A DNA stretch of 20,575 nucleotides from an uncultured Eubacteriales bacterium (GCA_905193725.1 CAJJPW010000013.1:1-20575); one strand, 5' to 3'. Positions 1 to 8,983 are shown, counted from the first letter of the stretch. The notes: generated from the sequence alone by a model not told the origin. Translations and numbers: made by a program.

Positions 1-1248
1 GGCTGCCTTTTTGTGCCCATTCGAGGGGAGCGGTTTGATGGGCATCAGTTCATCCCATCTGCCTATGAAAGCGGGGCTGTTTGCGCACTATCCGAACGCC
101 CTTTGGATACAGAACGCCCTTATATCTTAGTACCCTCTACTTTGCAGGCCTTTCAGGATATTGCCGCCTACTACAAGGGCCTGTTTTCCATCCCCACCAT
201 CGGCATCACTGGCAGTGTGGGCAAGACTACGACCAAGGAAATGATCAGCAGCGTCCTCTCCCAGCAGTTTGACGTGCTCAAATCACAGGGAAACCTCAAT
301 AATCAAACTGGTGTGCCACTTAATATTTTTCGGCTGGAAAGGCATCATCAGGCAGCTGTCATTGAAATGGGCACCAATCACTTTGGAGAAATACGCAACT
401 TAGCCAAAATCGTCCGTCCCAACTACTGTTTTCTCACCAACATCGGGGAGGCTCACATCGAACATCTCGGCTCTAAAGATGGCATCTTACAGGCCAAGAG
501 CGAAATGCTGGAGTATATGCAGGAAGGCGGTACCGTCTTTATCAATGGAGACGATCCTTATCTACAAAAATTGCAGCGCACACGGCAGGATGTGGTAGCG
601 TTTGGCCTCACTCCTAGCTGTCAGATCTATGGGACTGACTTGGTAAGCCTGGGTTTAGAGGGGACGGATTTCACACTGCATCTGGAAGGCGAGCAATTTT
701 CATTCCACGTACCTGCTCCTGGCAGGCATATGGTGTATAATGCCTTAGCAGCCATTTGTGCCGGTCTCGCCCTCCACATGGATATGGCAGCCATACAGCA
801 GGGAGTGGCAAGTTACGCTCCTCTGTCCGGCAGGATGGATATTCAAAAGGCACAGAGCATCACCGTGCTCAATGATTGCTATAATGCCAATCCAGGTTCC
901 ATGAGGGCATCTCTAGACGTGCTGAGCTATGCTGCGGGACGAAAGGTATGCATATTAGGAGACATGCTGGAGCTGGGGGAAAAAGCCCAAATGTACCACC
1001 AACAGATAGGAACTTATGCGGCGAAATTGGGCATCGATCTGATTTTATGTGTGGGGCCATTGGCTAAAGAGATCGCCCAAGGGGCACAGCAAGGAGGCAG
1101 CCAACAGGTAAAGTACTTCGCCACCCAACAGCAGCTCATAGGGGCACTTCCCAGTCTGATTCAACAGGGTGATACCATCTTAGTCAAGGCTTCCCATGGC
1201 ATGGCACTGGATCAGACAGTTTCTTATCTGCTCCACCAACTGAACTGA
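1..1248 (+). CDS. murF: UDP-N-acetylmuramoyl-tripeptide--D-alanyl-D-alanine ligase, 5'-truncated by the window edge
   Basis: MurF adds D-Ala-D-Ala to the UDP-MurNAc-tripeptide in the cytoplasm, the last soluble step of peptidoglycan precursor synthesis. The open frame runs from base 1 (reading GCLFVPIRGERFDGHQFI), so the true start lies upstream of the window. The GTG at 13 is an internal valine codon. The RGERFDGHQFI segment is the typical MurF N-terminal substrate-binding region. The ATP-binding loop GITGSVGKTTTKEM follows at about nt 202-243. Further on are the Mur ligase central-domain segment EMGTNHFGEI, the NIGEAHIEHLGS segment and the C-terminal NDCYNANPGSM motif. About 415 codons are present, so little is missing from a protein that is usually near 450 residues. 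The next gene downstream is on the opposite strand. No clear terminator is visible after the stop. Confidence 0.96.
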   Translation, partial: GCLFVPIRGERFDGHQFIPSAYESGAVCALSERPLDTERPYILVPSTLQAFQDIAAYYKGLFSIPTIGITGSVGKTTTKEMISSVLSQQFDVLKSQGNLNNQTGVPLNIFRLERHHQAAVIEMGTNHFGEIRNLAKIVRPNYCFLTNIGEAHIEHLGSKDGILQAKSEMLEYMQEGGTVFINGDDPYLQKLQRTRQDVVAFGLTPSCQIYGTDLVSLGLEGTDFTLHLEGEQFSFHVPAPGRHMVYNALAAICAGLALHMDMAAIQQGVASYAPLSGRMDIQKAQSITVLNDCYNANPGSMRASLDVLSYAAGRKVCILGDMLELGEKAQMYHQQIGTYAAKLGIDLILCVGPLAKEIAQGAQQGGSQQVKYFATQQQLIGALPSLIQQGDTILVKASHGMALDQTVSYLLHQLN

Positions 1249-1326
1249 TTTTCTTTCTTTGTAATTTTTGATCTACCAAACGTGAAATAGAAGCATCAGT
1301 TATGGGAAGTCCATGTCAATTTCATT

Positions 1327-2212
1327 TTATTTGCTCTCATTGCCTTTCCCTTCCTCTATACGAGAAGGCAACTTGCCAGATTGTGCCGCGATTTTCTTTT
1401 CCTGGGATTTTACCCTGCGTTCCAACTTCTTGATATCTTCGGCAGGAGGGAGATTTTCTGGTTGAATACCGCGTTTTACCAGCATTTCGCGGACAGAAAG
1501 GTTGTTTTGCACATGTTCTCCAGTGATGATTTTTTCTCCTTGGAGATCTTTTTCCTCTACATTATAATTGATCATTTCTGCTGCCAGATTTTTCGCAGCA
1601 ATCGAAAGGGTAGGCAAAAAGTCCGCTAATGGGCGATTACCTTTTACCCCCAATCTGCTTTTCATTTCCTGTGTTGTATAACCACCGAAGAGAGCGCAAT
1701 CTCCCTTAGAACGGATGCGGCCAAAGCCGGCATCATCTTACACCACGCTCATAAATATTTTGTGACAGCCGCTTCTCAGATTCACGCAGCCGTCCGCGTG
1801 CCTCGGTGCGTTCAATCAGAGAAATGCGCTCTTCAATGAATTCCTGTTTACGAGTCTGTAGGGCAAAGTAACTTTGCGCAAAGGCAATCTCTTCTTTTTT
1901 GGGATCTCCATTCTGAGCGATCAAATAGCAAGCATAGCGGGTCAGCATATAGTCTTTGACGCCACGTTTGGAACCACTTCCTAAAGAGACCATTTTCGTG
2001 ATCTCACGAAAATGGTTCAAAACCTCAATTCCACTGCTTTCGCATGACTCCATTGCGCGTGCAATAGCATTATCAAAATTTTCCCAACGCTCATATCCCA
2101 ATAGAGGCATCAAATCACGTGCAAGCCAATACTCCACTTGCGGCGCTTCCTTATAATTATGTACAATCAAATCGAACTGCCGCTTAATCAAGCTTACTCG
2201 TTTTTTATCCAT
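1327..2212 (-). pseudogene. dinD: DinD-like DNA-damage-inducible protein, broken by a single-base frameshift
   Basis: Two consecutive minus-strand frames together make one DinD-like protein of about 294 residues, close to the family's usual length. The N-terminal part (2212 down to about 1739) begins MDKKRVSLIKRQFD and contains WLARDLMPLLGYERWENF, a BRO-like domain. The C-terminal part starts near 1737 with DDAGFGRIRSKGDCALFGG and runs through SRLGVKGNRPLADFLPTLSI. The first frame ends at a TGA just after ERGVR. Removing one base of the AA pair at 1738-1739 (minus strand) joins the frames as ERGV-DDAGFG. In E. coli DinD is an SOS-induced protein that affects RecA filaments; the role here is inferred only from similarity. 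The start ATG at 2212 has GGAGG upstream and overlaps the stop of the regulator remnant by one base. A sequencing error or a programmed frameshift is possible but not favoured, because there is no slippery run. Confidence 0.8.
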
Positions 2213-2445
2213 TATTGTTCCTCCATATTTTCTGCTGCAATATCCTGCACAAATGCCAGAATATCGCTTGCTTCTCACTGCAAGATTTTATACAGTCTTC
2301 CTATCATTTCCGAAAAGAAATTTCCATTGCGCTGTATTCTAAGAATAGTGTTTGCGGAAAACCCGACATGCCGCTATAGCTGTATAGCAGCCTTTCGACT
2401 GACAGATGAAATCGCCTTCTATAACTGTACTTCCGTGCGTTTCAT
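2212..2445 (-). pseudogene. Degraded small Cro/CI-type helix-turn-helix regulator remnant
   Basis: One minus-strand frame, ending at the TAA at 2214-2212, reads like a YozG-type regulator of about 70 residues. It contains VGFSANTILRIQRNG, then SEMIGRLYKIL, then EASDILAFVQDIAAE. These match the family pattern of helix-turn-helix, second helix and a final DI..FV segment. The frame is broken by an in-frame TGA at 2277-2275, where the family usually has a cysteine, and by TAG codons at 2376-2374 and 2421-2419. The 5' limit at 2445 is only a guess. The stop overlaps the dinD start (TAATG), so the two were probably once a translationally coupled pair. It accounts for most of the otherwise empty stretch upstream of dinD. 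The family call rests on recognition by eye and is tentative. Confidence 0.5.
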
Positions 2446-2511
2446 TCATGTACGGATAAAAATTATATCGCGCATTCGTAATTCTTCTTCACATTTTCTC
2501 AAAAATCCACT

Positions 2512-3567
2512 TCACGGCTGAAAAACCACTTTAATAGCTTCCCTATTTACCATGGCTTGCACGCCTTTGAAAAAGTCCTCAAGGGGCATTACATGGGTAA
2601 TGGTAGATTTCACATCCAACATGCCCGCCTCCAGCAGTTTAATGACGTATTTCCAAGCGGTTGGGTTATAGCCCATATGTCCCACCAGGGATATGTTTCG
2701 ATCGATCAAATCGTTCAGCGAATATCCTAGCCCCTGCCAATCATAGCCGATTCGCACGATTTTCCCTCCGTTTCTCACCAGAGACATGGCAAGGGGAAAC
2801 AGCTCATTAGGGCCTGCACCATCTAGTACGATGGCTACACCTTCTCCCTTCGTTATCTCCATCACCTTTTCGGTGAGCCCATCGTCATCCCCTAGCAGCA
2901 CCTGTGTCGCACCCAGTTTGCGCGCCATATCTAGGTGAAGCTGGTTAGTCGAGCTTCTTGCTATGCAGATCACATCTACCGCGCCAGCTGCTTTTGCAAT
3001 TTGGATGGCCCCCAGAGAAAGTGGGCCTGCGCCAAAGACCGCCACGCTATCCCCTAGCGTCATTTTTCCCTGCTGAATCACAGCATTATATCCATTGCAC
3101 ATAGGATCCAAAATGGCCGCCTCTTCATAGGAGATTCCGTCGGGTATTTTCATCAGGCAGGTGGGATGTGTCCTCAACACATCCTCTTGGATCTTGATGT
3201 ACTCCGCAAAACCCCCGTCCATATCTCCGCCGAGAAATTTTCTATCTTTACACAGGAGGAATTCGCCTCTGATACACGCATGGCATCTTCCACATACATA
3301 GCCGGAATTATCGGAAACCACCCTGTCTCCCAGCTTCCAACTCTTTACTCGCTTGCCCATCTGAACAATCTCGCCGGCAAATTCATGGCCCAATATCACC
3401 TGATTCCCGTGAAACTCGGTCTTGCCATTGATAGAATTGATATCCGATCCACAAAGTCCCGCCGCCTTTATTTTGATCAGCACATCTCCCTCATCGATTT
3501 TGGGTATCGGCACATCTCTCAGTTCTACTTTTCCCTTTTCTCTTCCATACCTGACAACCGCTTTCAT
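2512..3567 (-). CDS. Zinc-dependent medium-chain alcohol/polyol dehydrogenase
   Basis: A 351-residue NAD(P)-dependent dehydrogenase of the MDR superfamily, the full usual length. The catalytic zinc site is visible as Cys39 (GLCGSD) and His61-Glu62 (GHEFAGEI). The structural zinc site is Cys92, 95, 98 and 106 (CGRCHACIRGEFLLC). The Rossmann loop is GAGPLS at 179-184, with serine replacing the usual last glycine of GxGxxG. It resembles sorbitol, threitol and galactitol-phosphate dehydrogenases, but the substrate cannot be fixed from sequence and no sugar-transport or kinase gene adjoins it. The ATG is preceded by GAGGTGATGAA. It is likely monocistronic: it is separated from the upstream exporter permease by about 140 bases and lies upstream of the decayed regulator/dinD pair. 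Confidence 0.9.
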   Translation of the reverse strand: MKAVVRYGREKGKVELRDVPIPKIDEGDVLIKIKAAGLCGSDINSINGKTEFHGNQVILGHEFAGEIVQMGKRVKSWKLGDRVVSDNSGYVCGRCHACIRGEFLLCKDRKFLGGDMDGGFAEYIKIQEDVLRTHPTCLMKIPDGISYEEAAILDPMCNGYNAVIQQGKMTLGDSVAVFGAGPLSLGAIQIAKAAGAVDVICIARSSTNQLHLDMARKLGATQVLLGDDDGLTEKVMEITKGEGVAIVLDGAGPNELFPLAMSLVRNGGKIVRIGYDWQGLGYSLNDLIDRNISLVGHMGYNPTAWKYVIKLLEAGMLDVKSTITHVMPLEDFFKGVQAMVNREAIKVVFQP

Positions 3568-3644
3568 TTCATCACCTCTAACACTTTCCTCTTATTAAAC
3601 CATTTTATCCATTTCCTAAGCCCCCGCCCTTTGCTCTCTGGCAA

Positions 3645-3660
3645 GGTATGAATGCATACC
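3645..3660. repeat. Inverted repeat upstream of the dehydrogenase
   Basis: GGTATG-AATG-CATACC is a perfect six-base dyad with a four-base spacer. It lies about 80 bases upstream of the dehydrogenase start and 50 bases past the end of the ABC permease gene. There is no T-run on either strand, so it is not an ordinary terminator. A regulator binding site is possible but unproven. Confidence 0.35.
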
Positions 3661-3709
3661 TTTTACTGCTAAGCGCAAGCCAGCCAAGATTCTGCCATTT
3701 CAATCACCC

Positions 3710-6700
3710 TTACTCCACGGTTTTCAGTGCCTCCACCATATCTATCTTTCTCAGCTTGAAAAACATCACAAAGTTCACGATAAGAGCAAAGGCCACTGTG
3801 AGCAAGCACGACCATACATAGCTCAAGAAGTTGATATTGCGGCCAAACATCACTGCCTCTACTTCCACTGTGGTGATGATATAAGAGTGGAGCAACACTC
3901 CCAAAAGACATCCCACTAGTATGCCAATGGCCGTTAAGATGAAGTTCTCCCGGTACACATAGGCTAGCACCTCTTTATCGTAAAATCCCAGCACTTTGAT
4001 GGTGGCAATTTCCCGATATCGCTCGTTGACGTTGATATTGGTGAGATTGTACAAAATGAGGAAGGCCAATGCCCCTGCCGAGATGATGAGCACCAACACC
4101 ACATAGGTTAGGGTGGAGATCATGTCCTCAAAGGAGCTCTTCATTTCCGATAGGAAGCTCACTCCCGTCACATAGGGGCTATCCATCAGCGCTTCTCCTA
4201 CTTGTGTCTGATCTACTTGCTTATCTTCATCCATTTGGGCGTACCCAATATTGTACTGCACTGCTTCTCCCGTCAAATTTTGATACATTTCAGGAGACAT
4301 ATAGATGTAGTGGTAGGGATAGTTTTCTGTGAGCCCGGAGACTGTTACCTTATAACGCTCTTCTTCTCCCAACTCCACCGTAATCTGATCTCCTACATCA
4401 GCGCCAATTTTATTGGCCAACTTTTCCGTCAACACCACCGCATCATCGACTAGAGAAATATCCTCCTTAGATATGCGTTCCCTGAGGTCTACATAGTCGT
4501 CCAGCCGTTCCTTATCCTCCGGCACTACAAGGGTTGCCTCCATCTCATCTTCTGCGCCCTGTAGTGTGACAGACTGGTTATACCCAAATAACACGTCTGT
4601 AAAGCCGCCTCTCTCCAGCAGGTCTTCCCGCACCTGGCCAGGGTCTTCTCCTTCCATATCCACATTTACCGTGGCCTCATAGCTTAAGATATCGCCAAAT
4701 TGGTATTCTATCACATTGGATACCGAGTCCATCAGTCCAAATCCCGCTAGCATCAATGCCATACTACCGCTAATGCCAAAAATAGTCATCAAAAAACGTT
4801 TTTTATACCGGAAGAGGTTTCTGGCTGTCACCTTTTGAGTAAAGGTCAGCCGCTTCCACAAAAATCCAATTCTCTCTAGGAAAACCCGCTTACCCATCTT
4901 AGGGGCTTTGGGCCGCATCAATTTTGCCGGCATGCTTCTCAGTCCACTGCGACATGCCACATAGCTGGACACTGTAGTTACTAAAACCGCCAACGCTGCC
5001 GACGTCACTGCAGATTCTGGGTAGAACGACACAATCAGCGGCGGCAAGTGGAACATGATGCCATAGGCCGAGTAGATAATCCGTGGGAAGATCTGTATGC
5101 CCAGTACCACGCCAATGATGCTTCCAAAGATGCTGGCAATAGCTGCATAAATTAAGTATTTGGAGACGATCGCGCCGTTGGAATACCCTAGTGCTTTGGC
5201 CGTTCCGATAAACGTCCTCTGCTCATCCACCATGCGGGTCATCGCATTGAGGCAGACCATAGCGGCAATCACAAAAAACAGTGTGGGAAACACCTGTGCC
5301 ATGGCCACCATTCGCTGTGCTGCCTGCGCATATTCCTCTGCACCCAGATTGTATTCCCTGCTGAGCACATACCATTCGGGCATTTCCAGGTCTGCCAGCT
5401 CCTGCTTGGCGTCTGCCAGCTCCTGCCTGCCATCGGCCAGCTCCTGCTCGCCCTCTTGTCTGGCGTCCTCTAATTCCTGCTTGGCGTCTGCCAGCTCCTG
5501 CTCGCCCTGTTCCAGCTCCTCTTTTGCGTCATCTAGCTGGTTTTGTCCCTCTGTCCGCGCATCATTTAGCTGTTTCTCCTGACTTTCCAGTTCCTGTCTG
5601 CCCTGCTCTAGGCTTCTCTTTGTCTCAGCTAGGGTGTTTTCTGTAGCTGTGAGTTGATCCACACCGTTTTGATATTCCTGTAGACCGGCATCATAGGCTG
5701 CCTGCTGTTGGGGCAATGTGGCCTCCAGCTGCTGTATGGTCTGCTGCACTTGCTCCAATTGATCCTCTGGCACGAGGCCATTTTCCACCGCCTGTTTGAG
5801 GGAATTCAGTTGGGCATATCCCCCATCTAACAGCTCTTTGGCGTCATCCAGCTGTAATTTCGCATCGCTCAGTTGCTGCTCGAGAACTGGCTTTTGGGCA
5901 GCAAACTCCTTTTGCGCCTCCTCATATTGCTTTTCTCCATCCTCCAGCTCTTTCTTGGCATCATTCAACTTCTTTTCCGCCTCGCCCATCTGAGATTGGA
6001 ATGCAGCCTCGGCCTCTTCATACTCCTGCCAACCATCGTCTATCTCCCGCTGGGCATCGTCTATCTCCTGCTGGGCCTCCTGCATTTTATCATCGAATTC
6101 CTTTTGCCCCTCGTCTATCTCCTGCTGGGCATCGTCTATCTCCTGCTGGGCCTCACTTACAATTTCATCATATCGCTCTTGAGCGCGGGCATCGCCAATT
6201 CCCTCCAGTTCATCTTGAGTATCCCCCATTAACTGGTCATACTCCTCTCCAAAGCTGTTGAGTGCTTTCGCCCCTTTTACCGTTACATACAGGTCTGTAA
6301 AGTATTCCAGTTTAAAATCCTGCTCCGGGATGAGAATAAAGGTATCCACTTGGCCGCTTCCAATAGTGCTCGTGCCCCTCTCAAAGGAGATATAGTAGGG
6401 CGACTCCACAATGCCCACTACGCGGTAGGTGTCCTGTGCCAGCGAATCCGAAAGGGGAGTGTCATCCCCGCTGGAAAACACAATGTCGCTGCCCAGCGCA
6501 AGGCCATTGCTGATAAGCGCCCCTTCTTCTATCACACACTCTCCCGATTTCTCTGGCAGCCGTCCCTGGATCACACGTGGAACATTGAGGGCATCCTCTT
6601 GCCCTTGGGTTGAGATGCTGTGCAGCCTTGCCACATACCCCTGATCATCTGCCTCCAGCAAGACGTCCAGAGAATACCCGGGCATTACTTGTTCCACGCT

Positions 6701-6946
6701 TTCTGCGTTTTGTATCGCTGTGATATCATTTTCATCTATCCCAAAAGTAGATACCAGCCGAAAATCCATTAGATTTTGTTCGTCAAAATACTGATCCGCC
6801 GTATTTTCCATATCCGGTCCTGCCGCCCGCAAACCGGCAAAAAAGGATACTCCTAGCAGAATAATGGTAAAAATCGAGAGAAACCGTCCCATGGAATGGC
6901 GAATCTCTCGCCAAGTGTCTTTTAGTAAAGCCCGTGTCATCACCAT
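3710..6946 (-). CDS. FtsX/MacB-type ABC transporter permease with a long extracytoplasmic coiled coil
   Basis: A 1078-residue membrane subunit of a type VII (MacB/FtsX-like) ABC system. The first transmembrane helix is at about 21-41. A MacB-PCD-like extracytoplasmic region follows, then a Glu/Gln/Asp-rich coiled coil at about 255-520. The first FtsX block has helices near 551-568, 597-620 and 636-662. Another helix lies near 716-738, then a second extracytoplasmic domain, and the second FtsX block near 948-968, 1001-1024 and 1041-1063. Such permeases move or release substrates at the outer membrane face using ATPase-driven conformational change; the substrate here is unknown. The start is either the ATG at 6946 (AAAGGA a few bases upstream, chosen) or the ATG at 6940, which overlaps the ATPase stop as TGATG. 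Either way the gene is translationally coupled to the ATPase gene. Tandem heptads in the coiled coil are encoded by near-identical 21-bp units. Confidence 0.92.
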   Translation of the reverse strand: MVMTRALLKDTWREIRHSMGRFLSIFTIILLGVSFFAGLRAAGPDMENTADQYFDEQNLMDFRLVSTFGIDENDITAIQNAESVEQVMPGYSLDVLLEADDQGYVARLHSISTQGQEDALNVPRVIQGRLPEKSGECVIEEGALISNGLALGSDIVFSSGDDTPLSDSLAQDTYRVVGIVESPYYISFERGTSTIGSGQVDTFILIPEQDFKLEYFTDLYVTVKGAKALNSFGEEYDQLMGDTQDELEGIGDARAQERYDEIVSEAQQEIDDAQQEIDEGQKEFDDKMQEAQQEIDDAQREIDDGWQEYEEAEAAFQSQMGEAEKKLNDAKKELEDGEKQYEEAQKEFAAQKPVLEQQLSDAKLQLDDAKELLDGGYAQLNSLKQAVENGLVPEDQLEQVQQTIQQLEATLPQQQAAYDAGLQEYQNGVDQLTATENTLAETKRSLEQGRQELESQEKQLNDARTEGQNQLDDAKEELEQGEQELADAKQELEDARQEGEQELADGRQELADAKQELADLEMPEWYVLSREYNLGAEEYAQAAQRMVAMAQVFPTLFFVIAAMVCLNAMTRMVDEQRTFIGTAKALGYSNGAIVSKYLIYAAIASIFGSIIGVVLGIQIFPRIIYSAYGIMFHLPPLIVSFYPESAVTSAALAVLVTTVSSYVACRSGLRSMPAKLMRPKAPKMGKRVFLERIGFLWKRLTFTQKVTARNLFRYKKRFLMTIFGISGSMALMLAGFGLMDSVSNVIEYQFGDILSYEATVNVDMEGEDPGQVREDLLERGGFTDVLFGYNQSVTLQGAEDEMEATLVVPEDKERLDDYVDLRERISKEDISLVDDAVVLTEKLANKIGADVGDQITVELGEEERYKVTVSGLTENYPYHYIYMSPEMYQNLTGEAVQYNIGYAQMDEDKQVDQTQVGEALMDSPYVTGVSFLSEMKSSFEDMISTLTYVVLVLIISAGALAFLILYNLTNINVNERYREIATIKVLGFYDKEVLAYVYRENFILTAIGILVGCLLGVLLHSYIITTVEVEAVMFGRNINFLSYVWSCLLTVAFALIVNFVMFFKLRKIDMVEALKTVE
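6034..6151. repeat. 21-bp heptad-encoding repeats inside the ABC permease coiled coil
   Basis: Four copies of a 21-bp unit lie at 6034-6054, 6055-6075, 6110-6130 and 6131-6151, as two adjacent pairs. They differ by about one base each. On the minus strand a unit encodes the heptad AQQEIDD or a close variant. A second, looser set coding QELADAK-like heptads lies around 5395-5515. The match at DNA level suggests recent duplication or slippage. Confidence 0.8.
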
Positions 6947-7644
6947 TCAATCCTTTCCACGGGAATGGGATTTTCCTGTATGGTATTGCTTATGACTTTG
7001 CCACTCTTGAGTTGAATTACCCGATCCCCCATAGGTGCCAGGGCCAGATTATGGGTAATCACTACTACGGTTTTTCCCATTTGCCTACAGGTATCCTGTA
7101 GGAGCTTGAGCACTGACTTTCCAGTATTGTAGTCCAATGCGCCTGTGGGCTCATCGCAGAGCAGTATTTTGGGATTCTTAGCCAATGCCCTTGCAATGGA
7201 GACTCTCTGTTGTTCTCCTCCAGAAAGCTGGGAGGGAAAATTATCCATCCGATCTTCCAGCCCCACTTTTTTCATGATATCCTTAGGGTCAAAGGGATCT
7301 TTACATATTTGCGTTGCCAATTCCACATTTTCCAGTGCCGTTAAATTCTGTACCAAATTGTAAAATTGAAAGACAAATCCTATATCAAATCTGCGATAGG
7401 TTATTAGTTGTTTTGGGGAGTACTCACTTACTATATTGCCATCTACAACCACTCTGCCTGAGGTGGCTCGATCCATCCCCCCTAGGATGTTCAGCACAGT
7501 GCTTTTTCCCGCGCCGCTGGCACCCGCTACAATGACAAACTCCCCCTCTTCCATCTCTAAGTTCACTCCATTTAGGGCGTTGATCTTCACTTCCCCCATG
7601 GTATATACTTTTTTTACGTCGTTAAACTCAATAAAGCTCTTCAA
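6940..7644 (-). CDS. ABC transporter ATP-binding protein (MacB/LolD-like)
   Basis: A 234-residue ATPase, full length for the MacB/LolD/FtsE-like group. Walker A is GASGAGKST (41-49), the Q-loop glutamine is in FVFQFYN (about 93), the signature is [10 protein letters not shown] (140-149), and Walker B is [12 protein letters not shown] (160-171). The H-loop histidine is in VVVITHN. It energises the large FtsX-type permease encoded immediately downstream, whose start overlaps its stop. The start is a TTG at 7644, preceded by AAAGGGA at nine bases. No ATG further upstream fits, and the next ATG would remove the conserved first strand ([11 protein letters not shown]). The LacI-type gene diverges from it across an AT-rich region of about 290 bases, so a regulatory link is possible but unproven. 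Confidence 0.95.
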   Translation of the reverse strand: MKSFIEFNDVKKVYTMGEVKINALNGVNLEMEEGEFVIVAGASGAGKSTVLNILGGMDRATSGRVVVDGNIVSEYSPKQLITYRRFDIGFVFQFYNLVQNLTALENVELATQICKDPFDPKDIMKKVGLEDRMDNFPSQLSGGEQQRVSIARALAKNPKILLCDEPTGALDYNTGKSVLKLLQDTCRQMGKTVVVITHNLALAPMGDRVIQLKSGKVISNTIQENPIPVERIEW

Positions 7645-7800
7645 AGTACTTATTCCCTTTCACACACTTTTTTTCAGTCTAGCATATATTGTTTTACTTC
7701 GTCAAATATGTGATATATAATTTTTTTATTGATATTTTATGTACTCAGTTCATTAATACGATTCGCACTTTTTCGTCGAATAATTACCAATGATCTCTTC

Positions 7801-7812
7801 TTTTCATGAAAA
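7801..7812. promoter_or_regulatory. 12-bp palindrome upstream of the LacI-type gene
   Basis: TTTTCATGAAAA is a perfect palindrome just upstream of the proposed promoter of the regulator gene. A second imperfect dyad, TGAAAT (7815-7820) with ATTTCA (7835-7840), overlaps the proposed -35. Either could be an operator. Neither has the central CG typical of LacI-family sites, so assignment to this regulator is weak. Confidence 0.3.
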
Positions 7813-7824
7813 TCTGAAATTGTT

Positions 7825-7854
7825 TTCACACTTCATTTCAAAATATGTTATACT
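7825..7854 (+). promoter_or_regulatory. Probable sigma-A promoter of the LacI-type regulator
   Basis: The -35 is TTCACA (7825-7830). After an 18-base spacer comes the -10 TATACT (7849-7854), preceded by TG in the extended -10 position. It would give a leader of about 70 bases before the ATG at 7934. Confidence 0.6.
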
Positions 7855-7933
7855 ATATATAGTAACCATCAAAATAATACCATGGAATTTGCTTATATCC
7901 ATTGTAGCTATCATACAATTAGAGGAGTACCTT

Positions 7934-8983
7934 ATGAATGCAAAACACAAGAACATGACCATACAGCAAGTAGCCAAGCTGGCGGGAGTCTCCCCCAGCA
8001 CAGTCTCCCGTGTGCTCAACAACAGCGCCCCTGTAAACGAAAAGACAAAGGCAAAAATATTGGAGATTATTAAAGAGTATTCCTATACGCCCAATATTAT
8101 GGCTAGAAATTTAAAGCGCAATACGCAAAAAAATATCGGCTTTATCATCACCGATTTAATGCAGCCTTTTTTTGTGCGGCTGGTCCGCGCCATCGAGCAG
8201 ACGGCTTATGAACACGGCTATTCCCTTACCTTATGTATTTCCAACTACAATCCAGAAAAAGAGCGCACCTACATCAGTGAACTCATTACCCGTCAGGCAG
8301 ACGGCCTGCTGGTCATCGCCTCATCCGTGGAGAACATCGACATCATCAACCTGGCAAAGACCAAGATGGAGGTGGTATCCCTCCAAGCCAATATTGACAA
8401 TGTAGACCAAGTGGGCACTACAGATGAGCAGGGCACATATGAGGTGGTCAAGCATTTATTGGATTTAGGCCATACTCGCATCGCCTTTTTAGGATACCGG
8501 CTAGAACTCACCTGTCTCAAAAACCGCTTAGATGGTTATAAGCGGGCGTTTATGGAGGCAAAAATCCCCCTGCAAGAGGACATGATCTTCAGCGATTTCC
8601 CTCATATTGATATCGGCTATAATCTGGCCAAAAGAGTGCTCGCCATGCCAAACCCTCCCACTGCTATCCACTGTATGAACGAATACGTGCTTTTGGGGGT
8701 GTACAAGGCATTAGAAGAACTAAAAATAAAGGTGCCTGATGATTTATCGGTAACCAGCTTTGATAAGCAGATCATGCAGGATTATTTAACCCCTATTTTT
8801 ACCACTTCCGAACAGGATGTTGATCTCATGGGCAGAATGGCCACAGAGCTGCTCATTGAGAACATCAAAAAAGCGCGGCAAGGACATGTCTCCAAGATGG
8901 ATTCTTTCATCAAAAAGAATGTGGTCATCCCCACCAAGTTCCGATTGGGTCAGTCCACCGCTCCACCGCCTTATTTAAGATGA
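7934..8983 (+). CDS. LacI-family transcriptional regulator
   Basis: A 349-residue DNA-binding repressor of usual LacI/GalR length. The N-terminal helix-turn-helix and hinge are clear: TIQQVAKLAGVSPSTVSRVLNN at 9-30, then KTKAKILEIIKEYSYTPNIMARNL. A periplasmic-binding-like effector domain follows, with NIGFIITDLMQPFFVRLVRAIE at the start of its first lobe and HLLDLGHTRIAFLG in the middle. The ATG at 7934 is chosen because AGAGGAG lies six bases upstream. The open frame extends 48 codons further upstream, but across the promoter and with no family similarity. The effector is unknown, and no sugar-utilisation operon is adjacent. It diverges from the ABC exporter genes and ends at a strong terminator. 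Confidence 0.94.
   Translation: MNAKHKNMTIQQVAKLAGVSPSTVSRVLNNSAPVNEKTKAKILEIIKEYSYTPNIMARNLKRNTQKNIGFIITDLMQPFFVRLVRAIEQTAYEHGYSLTLCISNYNPEKERTYISELITRQADGLLVIASSVENIDIINLAKTKMEVVSLQANIDNVDQVGTTDEQGTYEVVKHLLDLGHTRIAFLGYRLELTCLKNRLDGYKRAFMEAKIPLQEDMIFSDFPHIDIGYNLAKRVLAMPNPPTAIHCMNEYVLLGVYKALEELKIKVPDDLSVTSFDKQIMQDYLTPIFTTSEQDVDLMGRMATELLIENIKKARQGHVSKMDSFIKKNVVIPTKFRLGQSTAPPPYLR

Noticed and set aside
1327..1739. Programmed frameshift producing full-length DinD
   Set aside because: No slippery run or downstream stimulatory structure is evident, and the neighbouring HTH gene is also decayed, so loss of function is simpler.
5160..6261. Plus-strand open frames rich in Ser, Leu or Pro repeats opposite the ABC permease
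   Set aside because: They mirror the repetitive coiled-coil codons on the other strand and have no start signals.
7790..7933. 48 extra N-terminal codons for the LacI-type regulator
   Set aside because: They cross the promoter, and the ATG at 7934 has a good ribosome site right before the helix-turn-helix domain.
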